Shown: piece by piece, positions 5,801-9,949 of the stretch
Position numbering within the stretch: position 1 is the first letter of the stretch
Layout of the letters: each line of letters opens with the position of its first letter
Source: an uncultured Brevundimonas sp.
GTDB lineage: Bacteria > Pseudomonadota > Alphaproteobacteria > Caulobacterales > Caulobacteraceae
Reading direction: 5' to 3'
Assembly (NCBI GenBank): GCA_946885435.1
Contig: CAMPGL010000077.1
Span: 1 to 9,949 of the forward strand
Length of the DNA stretch: 9,949 bases
Notes under the pieces: model-generated
What the model was told of the DNA's origin: nothing
What the model saw: only the letters and a program-made list of their open reading frames with translations
Databases searched by the model: none
Position numbers and translations under genes: made by a program

Positions 5801-6334
5801 TCAGCCCCTCCTGAAGATGAACTCGTGGTCGCGCCAGCTGCCTACCGGAAAGCCGTACTCCCCGGCCTTCTCGAAGCCATAGGCGCGATAGAGCGCCTGG
5901 GCCTTTTCGTTGCCGCTCCAGACGCTCAGCCACTGCGGGCCGGGCGTCTGGTCAAGGCGGGCCAGCGCCCGCTCCAGCAGCGCCTTGCCCAGCCCCTTTC
6001 CCTGGTGCTCGCGCGCGACATAGAGGCGGCGCAGCTCGCCGTGCTCCGGGCGCAGGTCAGGGTGCGGCATGGAGGCCGGTCCGGTCTCGGAGAAGGCCCC
6101 GATCACCCCGTCGATCTGGGCGACGTCCCAGACGTGGTCCGGATGCTCCAGCCGCACCTGCACGACCGAGATGTCGAACACCTCGGCGATAAACCGGTCC
6201 AGGTCGGCCTTCGGATAGGGAATGGCGAACTCCTCGACGAAGGTCTCGAGAAAGGTGCGCCGGCCGAGGTCGGCGAGGGCCGCGGCGTCATCGGGCGTGG
6301 CGGGGCGGATGGAGGCGGAGTAGGGAAGGGCCAT
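5801..6334 (-). CDS. GNAT-family N-acetyltransferase
   Basis: A 177-residue acetyl-CoA-dependent N-acetyltransferase, one GNAT domain over the whole length. It starts [20 protein letters not shown] (strand 1 and helix 1). Motif A is [20 protein letters not shown] (101-120), with the Q111-G-K-G-L-G116 pyrophosphate-binding loop. Motif B follows with [23 protein letters not shown] (136-158), typical of amino-group acetyltransferases of the RimI/SpeG-like spread. Substrate unknown: protein lysine, N-terminus, polyamine or small molecule are all possible. AGAGGG lies about four nt ahead of the ATG. Its ATG (6334-6332) overlaps the ATG of the divergent deacetylase gene by two bases, so its promoter and ribosome site must lie inside that gene. 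It heads the minus-strand run with the nitroreductase, VWA and exported-protein genes. Confidence 0.88.
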   Translation of the reverse strand: MALPYSASIRPATPDDAAALADLGRRTFLETFVEEFAIPYPKADLDRFIAEVFDISVVQVRLEHPDHVWDVAQIDGVIGAFSETGPASMPHPDLRPEHGELRRLYVAREHQGKGLGKALLERALARLDQTPGPQWLSVWSGNEKAQALYRAYGFEKAGEYGFPVGSWRDHEFIFRRG

Positions 6335-7250
6335 GGTCGCCCTCTACACCCACCCCGACATGCTGGGCCACAGTCCCGGCGCCGGCCATCCGGAAAGCCC
6401 GGCGCGGCTGAAGGCCGTGCTCGATGCGCTGGCCGACGCAGGCCTCGACCGCGAGACCCTCCCCGCCGAGGAGGCCGAGGTCGCGGACCTGGAGCGCATC
6501 CACCCGTCGGCCTACGTCGCCCGCATCCTCGACGCCTCTCCCGCCAGCGGAATTGCCTATCTCGACCCAGACACGGCGCTGTCGCCCGGCAGCGTGCGCG
6601 CCGCGCGCCTGGCCGCCGGCGCCGTCATCCAGGCCGTGCGCGACGTGGCACGTGGCGAACGGACCCGCGCTTTCGCCGCCGTGCGCCCGCCCGGCCACCA
6701 CGCCGAGCCCGGCCAGGCCATGGGCTTCTGCCTGTTCTCCAATGTCGCTGTCGCCGCCCGGGTGGCCCAGGCCGAAGGGCTCGAGCGCGTTGCCGTGATC
6801 GACTTCGACGTGCACCACGGCAACGGCACCCAGGCCGCCTTCGAGACGGACGACAGCCTGTTCCTCGGCTCGATCCACCAGTCGCCGCTCTATCCGGGCA
6901 CCGGCTCGGCTGATGAGCGCGGCGTGGGCAACATCGCCAACGCGCCCGTCGCGCCCCACGCCAGCCCCGCGACCTGGCGGGCGCTGTTCGAGCAGGCGCT
7001 GCTCGGGCCGCTGGACGCCTTCCGCCCCGACCTGGTGCTGATCTCCGCCGGCTTCGACGCCCACCGCCGCGATCCGCTGGCGCATCAGTCGCTGGAGGCC
7101 GAGGACTTCGCCTGGGCCACCCGCGCGGTGCTCACCGTCGCCAGGCGGCACGCCAAGGGCCGTCTTGTTTCGACTCTGGAGGGCGGCTACGACCTTGAAG
7201 GGCTCGGGCTTTCTTCCGTCGCCCACATGCAGGCGCTAGGGGAGGAGTAA
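6333..7250 (+). CDS. Histone-deacetylase-family zinc amidohydrolase
   Basis: A 305-residue member of the arginase/deacetylase superfamily (bacterial class II HDAC-like, acetylpolyamine amidohydrolase or AcuC-like), removing acyl groups from lysine side chains or acetylpolyamines. It opens with the family N-terminus YTHPDMLGHSPGAGHPESPARL. The charge-relay pair H122-H123 sits in RPPGHHA, and the zinc ligands are D159 and H161 (IDFDVHHGNGT) and D242 (SAGFDAH). The transition-state Tyr is Y286 in EGGYDL, so the active site is complete. The GHPE(S/R)P and GFD.H..DPL context matches bacterial HDAC-like proteins better than AcuC. AGGGA at 6322-6326 gives a ribosome site six nt ahead. The start overlaps the divergent GNAT start. 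It heads a plus-strand run with the phosphatase and cyclophilin. Biological substrate unknown. Confidence 0.92.
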   Translation: MVALYTHPDMLGHSPGAGHPESPARLKAVLDALADAGLDRETLPAEEAEVADLERIHPSAYVARILDASPASGIAYLDPDTALSPGSVRAARLAAGAVIQAVRDVARGERTRAFAAVRPPGHHAEPGQAMGFCLFSNVAVAARVAQAEGLERVAVIDFDVHHGNGTQAAFETDDSLFLGSIHQSPLYPGTGSADERGVGNIANAPVAPHASPATWRALFEQALLGPLDAFRPDLVLISAGFDAHRRDPLAHQSLEAEDFAWATRAVLTVARRHAKGRLVSTLEGGYDLEGLGLSSVAHMQALGEE

Positions 7251-7289
7251 GGCGCGTGGCCCGTCAGGGGAGGGCCGCGGTCTTCGAGG

Positions 7290-7916
7290 ATGCTGGACAC
7301 GGTGCAGGCTGAGAATTGCGAGGATCTCGCTGCGACGCCGCCGTCGCGGCCGGGCGCCGTGATTCTGACCCGCCACGGCGAGCCCGCCCTGTCGCGCCGC
7401 TGCCGCCTGACATCCGACGAATACCGCGCTTGGTGGGCCAGGTACGAGGTTGGCGGCCTGCTCGAGGGCCAGACCGCCCCGACCTGCCTGCAGGAGGCCG
7501 CGCGCGACGCCCTGATCCTGCACTCGCCGCGCCCCCGCGCCATCGAAACCGCCAAGGCCGCCGCCGGCGACCAGCCGCTGCAGGTCGACGAGATCTTCGT
7601 CGAGGCCCCCCTGCCGCCGCCCCGCTTTCCGGCCTGGATGCGGTTTTCGCCACGCACCTGGGGCGTCATCGCGCGCTTCTGGTGGTGGGCCTTCAACCAC
7701 CACCAGGGCGAGGAGACCCGCGACCAGGCAAAGGCCCGCGCCCGCCGCGCCGCCGACATGCTGGAGCAGCATGCCGCCTCGGGCCGCAACGTGCTCGTCT
7801 TCGCCCACGGCTTCTTCAACGGCATGGTCGGGATGGAGCTGACCAAGCGCGGCTGGCGCTGCGTGGAGGACCAGGGCTTCCAGTACTGGAGCGCCCGCCG
7901 CTTCGAGCGGCGCTGA
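7290..7916 (+). CDS. Histidine phosphatase (phosphoglycerate-mutase-like) family protein
   Basis: A 208-residue protein of the branch-1 histidine phosphatase superfamily. The phosphorylated His is in TR28-H29-G30-E; the second catalytic His is H173 in VFAHGFFN; SPRPRAIET (79-87) supplies the phosphate-binding Arg; and E105 may be the acid. A Pro- and Trp-rich middle (PLPPPRFPAW at 108-117, RFWWWAFNHH at 129-138) forms an unusual hydrophobic lid between the catalytic segments. Substrate unknown (sugar phosphate, nucleotide or protein). The start is uncertain: AGGGGAGGG lies 15 nt before the ATG at 7290, while GAGG lies 12 nt before an in-frame GTG at 7302; residues 1-22 are poorly constrained. 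It lies 39 nt after the deacetylase gene and 13 nt before the cyclophilin gene, so the three are probably co-transcribed. Confidence 0.85.
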   Translation: MLDTVQAENCEDLAATPPSRPGAVILTRHGEPALSRRCRLTSDEYRAWWARYEVGGLLEGQTAPTCLQEAARDALILHSPRPRAIETAKAAAGDQPLQVDEIFVEAPLPPPRFPAWMRFSPRTWGVIARFWWWAFNHHQGEETRDQAKARARRAADMLEQHAASGRNVLVFAHGFFNGMVGMELTKRGWRCVEDQGFQYWSARRFERR

Positions 7917-7929
7917 CCGGAGTTTCGCC

Positions 7930-8532
7930 ATGAACCGCCGCTCGCTCTTCGCCCTGATCCTCACGGCGATGGCGCTCGTGGCCGCGCCCGCCGCGGCGCA
8001 GGAGGCCCTGCCGCGCGTGGCCTTCCAGACCTCAGCCGGCACCTTCACGGTCGAGGTCGACACCGTCCGCGCGCCGATCACCGCGACCAACTTCCTGCGC
8101 TATGTGGACGAAGGCCGCTTCGAGGGCACGACCTTCTACCGCGCCATGGCCGGCCGGCCCGACCTTGGCCTCATCCAGGGCGGGACCAACAACGACCCCG
8201 AGCGCGTGCTGCCGCCCATCGCCCATGAACCGACCACCCAGACGGGCCTCAGCCACACCGACGGCGTCATCTCCATGGCCCGCTGGGACCCCGGGACCGC
8301 CACCGGCGACTTCACCATCATGGTCGGCGACAACACCTATCTCGACGCCCGCCCCGGCGGACAGGGCGACGACGCCGGCTACGCCGCCTTCGGCCGCGTC
8401 GTCCAGGGCATGGAAGTCGTCCGCGCCATCCTCGCCGCCCCCCGTTCCGCCACCGAAGGCGAGGGCGTCATGCGTGGCCAGATGCTCGAACCGCGGATCG
8501 AGATCCAGCGCGTCTGGCGGTTGGAAAATTAG
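7930..8532 (+). CDS. Exported cyclophilin-type peptidyl-prolyl cis-trans isomerase
   Basis: A 200-residue periplasmic PPIase that speeds proline isomerisation during folding of exported proteins. Signal peptide 1-23 (MNRRS, hydrophobic LFALILTAMALVAAP, AAA-Q cleavage). The cyclophilin domain follows: TSAGTFTVEVDTVRAPITATNFLRYV, FYR with catalytic-type R71, LIQGG with Q83, SMAR (115-118), DFTIMVGDN with F128, and GYAAFGRVVQGMEVVRAIL. The substrate-site Trp of eukaryotic cyclophilin A is not evident, as in many bacterial periplasmic forms. GGAG at 7919-7922 is seven nt before ATG. The gene ends in TAG interlocked with the TAA of the convergent phosphotransferase. Alphaproteobacteria often carry periplasmic and cytoplasmic cyclophilins in tandem, but only one is present here. 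Confidence 0.92.
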   Translation: MNRRSLFALILTAMALVAAPAAAQEALPRVAFQTSAGTFTVEVDTVRAPITATNFLRYVDEGRFEGTTFYRAMAGRPDLGLIQGGTNNDPERVLPPIAHEPTTQTGLSHTDGVISMARWDPGTATGDFTIMVGDNTYLDARPGGQGDDAGYAAFGRVVQGMEVVRAILAAPRSATEGEGVMRGQMLEPRIEIQRVWRLEN

Positions 8533-9599
8533 GCCCCCGCCCGCTCCGCGAAGCGCCACGCCGCTTCCGCCAGCGGATCGACCCGCGCCGCCATGGCGGC
8601 GGCGTGGGGGCTGGCGGCGGTGCCGTCCCTGACCCGGCCGCCGATGCCCTGGCAGATCGCCGCCAGGCGGAACAGGTTGTAGCTCAGGAGCCAGTCCAGC
8701 TGCGGGAGGCCTTCGCGACCCGTCCGCGCGCAGTAGCGGGCGATCGCCTCCTGCATCGACGGGATGCCGAGGGTCTCCAGGTCAAGTCCCGCTAGGCCGT
8801 TTCGCTCCGTAGACGGAATGACCCAGGCGATGAGGAAATAGCTGACGTCGGCGAGCGGATCGCCGAGCGTGGACAGCTCCCAGTCCAGCACCGCCCGGAC
8901 CTCGGCCCGGTCGGGCGCCAGGATCATATTGTCGAGCCGGAAATCGCCGTGGACGATCCGCGCCGGCGCATCCTCGGGTAGGCCTCGCGGCAGCCAGTCG
9001 ATCAGCCGGTCCATGGCCTCGACCGTATGTGTCTCGGACGCCCGGTACTGCTTGGACCAGCGCCCGACCTGGCGGGCGAAATAGTTGCCCGGCTTGCCAT
9101 AGTCGCCGAGACCGACAGCCTCCGGGTCGATCCGGTGCAGGTCGGCCAGGGCGTCGATCTGCGCCTCATAGATGGCGCGGCGCTCCTCCGGCGTCTGGTC
9201 CGGCAGGGCCAGGTTCCAGAGGATGCGGCCTTCGACCCGGTCCATCAGATAGAAGGCTGTGCCGATCACCTCGGGGTCCTCGCACAGGGCCCAGGGCCGC
9301 GCGACCGGATAGCCCACCGAATGCAAGGCCGAGATCACCCGGAACTCCCGGTCCACCGCGTGCGCCGATGGCAGCAGCACGCCCGGCGGTTTGCGCCGCA
9401 GGACGTAATCCCGGTTGGCCGAGCGCACGAGGTAGGTCGGGTTGGACTGGCCGCCCTTGAACTGGCTGACCTCGATGGGCCCCTCGAACCCCTCGACGTT
9501 CGCCGCCATCCAGCGCGCCAGCGCCGCCTCGTCGAACCTCAGCCGGTCATCGACGGGCTTGGCCCCGGTGAAGGCTTGCTCGGCGGGCGTCTGGCTCAT
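8529..9599 (-). CDS. ACAD10/11-type phosphotransferase (APH-fold kinase-like protein)
   Basis: A 356-residue aminoglycoside-phosphotransferase-fold protein of the group that resembles the N-terminal kinase domain of human ACAD10/ACAD11, which phosphorylates 4-hydroxyacyl-CoAs before beta-oxidation. Motifs: a G-loop-like FKGGQSNPTYLV (47-58), the YVLRRKPPG strand with the ATP-site basic residues (65-73), the catalytic loop V-H217-G-D219-FRLDN224, and the metal-binding V-L-D239-W-ELSTLGDPLADVSY. Length and the 'GGQSNPTY / RRKPPG / LDWELSTLGDPL' combination fit this subgroup rather than antibiotic kinases. Such genes often sit by acyl-CoA dehydrogenases, but none is seen in this window. No Shine-Dalgarno precedes the ATG at 9599; a TTGG...GCTA promoter-like element ends seven nt before it, suggesting a leaderless transcript. 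Likely role: catabolism of hydroxylated fatty acids (inference). Confidence 0.87.
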   Translation of the reverse strand: MSQTPAEQAFTGAKPVDDRLRFDEAALARWMAANVEGFEGPIEVSQFKGGQSNPTYLVRSANRDYVLRRKPPGVLLPSAHAVDREFRVISALHSVGYPVARPWALCEDPEVIGTAFYLMDRVEGRILWNLALPDQTPEERRAIYEAQIDALADLHRIDPEAVGLGDYGKPGNYFARQVGRWSKQYRASETHTVEAMDRLIDWLPRGLPEDAPARIVHGDFRLDNMILAPDRAEVRAVLDWELSTLGDPLADVSYFLIAWVIPSTERNGLAGLDLETLGIPSMQEAIARYCARTGREGLPQLDWLLSYNLFRLAAICQGIGGRVRDGTAASPHAAAMAARVDPLAEAAWRFAERAGA

Positions 9600-9606
9600 G
9601 CCGCTA

Positions 9607-9636
9607 GGCTTAGCGGCCTTGCCCGGCGCCGGCCAA
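9607..9636 (-). promoter_or_regulatory. Candidate leaderless promoter of the phosphotransferase gene
   Basis: On the minus strand TTGGCCG (9636-9630), 15-nt spacer, GCTAAGCC (9614-9607), then 7 nt to the ATG. Compared with the Caulobacter-type TTGACGS-N10-14-GCTANAWC it keeps TTG and GCTA, and the spacer is one nt long. The distance from -10 to ATG predicts transcription starting at or next to the ATG, in keeping with no ribosome site. It is weak by itself; the mirrored copy on the other strand is the main support. Confidence 0.35.
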
Positions 9637-9640
9637 GCCT

Positions 9641-9659
9641 GTTTCGCCTGTCGCGAAAC
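9641..9659. promoter_or_regulatory. Candidate operator: 19-bp palindrome GTTTCGC-N5-GCGAAAC
   Basis: Perfect 7-bp inverted repeat GTTTCGC (9641-9647) / GCGAAAC (9653-9659) with a CTGTC spacer, in the middle of the 101-bp gap between two divergent starts. It sits 4 to 5 nt behind both -35-like elements, a position typical of an activator or a shared repressor. It is more AT-rich than its surroundings. No T-tract follows it, so a terminator is unlikely. The binding protein is unknown. Confidence 0.5.
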
Positions 9660-9664
9660 CGAGG

Positions 9665-9693
9665 TTGGAACCGGACCGCGTTGCGGCTAGGGA
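9665..9693 (+). promoter_or_regulatory. Candidate leaderless promoter of the hexomutase gene
   Basis: TTGGAAC (9665-9671), 14-nt spacer, GCTAGGGA (9686-9693), then 7 nt to the ATG at 9701. It keeps TTG and GCTA of the TTGACGS/GCTANAWC pattern with an allowed spacer, and mirrors the element on the other strand. Predicted transcription starts at or beside the ATG, matching the lack of a Shine-Dalgarno sequence. Confidence 0.35.
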
Positions 9694-9700
9694 TCGCGGC

Positions 9701-9949
9701 ATGAGCCAGACACCGCGCGCCGACCTCAAGCCCAACACGCCCGAATACGAGAACATTCCGCTGGTTAAGGCCACCGGCTTTCGGGAGTACGACGCCCGCT
9801 GGGTGCTGGAGAAGGAGATCAACCTGCTCGGCATCCAGGCGCTCGGCCTGGGCCTGGGGACCTACATCCACGAGATCGGCCAGACGCCGCGCGTCGTCGT
9901 CGGCCATGACTTCCGGTCCTATTCGCTCAGCGTGAAGCAGGCCCTGACG
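9701..9949 (+). CDS. Phosphomannomutase/phosphoglucomutase, 5' part (runs off window)
   Basis: First 83 residues of an alpha-D-phosphohexomutase, which interconverts hexose 6- and 1-phosphates for GDP-mannose or UDP-glucose supply to polysaccharide, LPS and exopolysaccharide. Visible domain-1 features are TGFREYDARW (25-34, the family's N-terminal 'G.REYD.R' sugar-phosphate enzyme start), INLLGIQALGLGLGTYIHE (40-58) and VVVGHDFRSYS (66-75). The catalytic phosphoserine loop and later domains lie beyond the window, so specificity (ManB/AlgC-like) is open. The frame is open to the last base. ATG at 9701 is chosen because homologous sequence begins about 20 residues later and the MSQTP start mirrors the divergent gene; there is no Shine-Dalgarno. 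An AlgC/ManB-type enzyme in alphaproteobacteria often carries this 'E.ENIPLVKATGFREYD' start, from memory. Confidence 0.9.
   Translation, partial: MSQTPRADLKPNTPEYENIPLVKATGFREYDARWVLEKEINLLGIQALGLGLGTYIHEIGQTPRVVVGHDFRSYSLSVKQALT

Larger units (their letters stand above)
9586..9714. repeat. Nested dyad-symmetric divergent start region (imperfect inverted repeat)
   Basis: Left arm 9586-9617 and right arm 9683-9714 are inverted copies, 26 of 32 positions identical by hand alignment, with a core CGGCATGAGCCAGAC (15 of 15). The centre is base 9650, exactly the centre of the inner palindrome at 9641-9659. Between them the flanks are alignable only with small gaps (CCAAGCCT versus CCAACCT). Each arm carries the ATG and first five codons (MSQTP) of one of the divergent genes. 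Confidence 0.75.

Noticed and set aside
5825..6913. 362-codon plus-strand open frame
   Set aside because: Crosses antisense GNAT and then an alternate frame of the deacetylase gene; Arg/Pro/Gly-rich with no motif.
6288..8090. Long minus-strand open frames opposite the deacetylase and phosphatase genes
   Set aside because: Mirror frames of strongly supported plus-strand genes; Gly/Ala/Val/Gln-rich with no recognisable family.
9600..9617. GCCGCTA-GGCT-TAGCGGC perfect 7-bp hairpin just upstream of the phosphotransferase ATG
   Set aside because: Considered as an operator or a start-blocking RNA hairpin, but if the transcript is leaderless it is not in the RNA, and it overlaps the -10-like element and the outer repeat arm. 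Kept as part of that finding rather than as a separate one.
9623..9632. CCGGCGCCGG palindrome in the divergent intergenic region
   Set aside because: A short all-GC palindrome expected by chance at this base composition, off the centre of the larger symmetry.
9667..9682. GGAAC followed by CGTT before the hexomutase gene, resembling an EcfG promoter
   Set aside because: The spacer is only 7 nt instead of 16-17, so it cannot be an EcfG promoter.
9027..9704. 225-codon plus-strand open frame opposite the phosphotransferase
   Set aside because: Shadow frame; the minus-strand product has intact kinase motifs, and this frame runs into the hexomutase start.
1..9949. tRNA, rRNA, CRISPR, insertion sequence, prophage, toxin-antitoxin or defence system
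   Set aside because: No cloverleaf-like segments, direct-repeat arrays, transposase motifs or paired toxin/antitoxin frames were seen on either strand. The APH-fold protein matches the ACAD10/11 subgroup, not an antibiotic-resistance kinase.

Overview
The window is very GC-rich, with almost every third codon position G or C. It reads as chromosomal DNA of a free-living alphaproteobacterium, most likely Caulobacterales (Caulobacter/Brevundimonas/Phenylobacterium-like). The reasons are the character of the proteins, GCTA-type -10 elements, several genes without a Shine-Dalgarno sequence, and EcfG-like (GGAAC...CGTT) promoter candidates before small stress proteins. This assignment is an inference without any database search. 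I see no rRNA, tRNA, insertion sequence, prophage or CRISPR array. Coding density is very high; no gap reaches 300 bases and the longest is about 100.

Layout. 1-308: 3' end of fabI (enoyl-ACP reductase), whose stop interlocks with that of a small convergent KTSC-domain gene (305-514, minus). pgsA (555-1175, minus) lies upstream of the KTSC gene on the same strand. 1245-2707: an exported S1/P1-type nuclease and a NUDIX hydrolase, translationally coupled. 2769-3183: a 49-aa Lys-rich protein and a CsbD-like protein, each behind an EcfG-like promoter candidate and closed by a strong terminator (3207-3236). 6334-3241 (minus): a four-gene run of GNAT acetyltransferase, iodotyrosine-deiodinase-like nitroreductase, CoxE-like VWA protein and a six-cysteine exported protein. 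6333-8532 (plus): histone-deacetylase-family amidohydrolase, histidine phosphatase and exported cyclophilin. 8529-9599 (minus): an ACAD10/11-type phosphotransferase. 9701-end (plus): start of a phosphomannomutase/phosphoglucomutase.

How the genes relate. Most are housekeeping or small accessory functions: lipid synthesis (fabI, pgsA), nucleic-acid and nucleotide turnover (nuclease, NUDIX), general stress (49-aa protein, CsbD), envelope protein folding (cyclophilin) and sugar-phosphate metabolism (hexomutase). I did not find a defence island, biosynthetic cluster or obvious new multi-gene system.

The most unusual signals are organisational. (a) The divergent region centred on base 9650 is a nested dyad: a central 19-bp palindrome, mirrored promoter-like elements, and mirrored start regions that give both genes the same MSQTP N-terminus. 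(b) An acetyltransferase and a deacetylase-family gene are head to head with physically overlapping ATG codons. (c) Two convergent gene pairs share 4-nt interlocked stop codons. (d) A 49-aa stress-type small protein may be absent from ordinary ORF calls.
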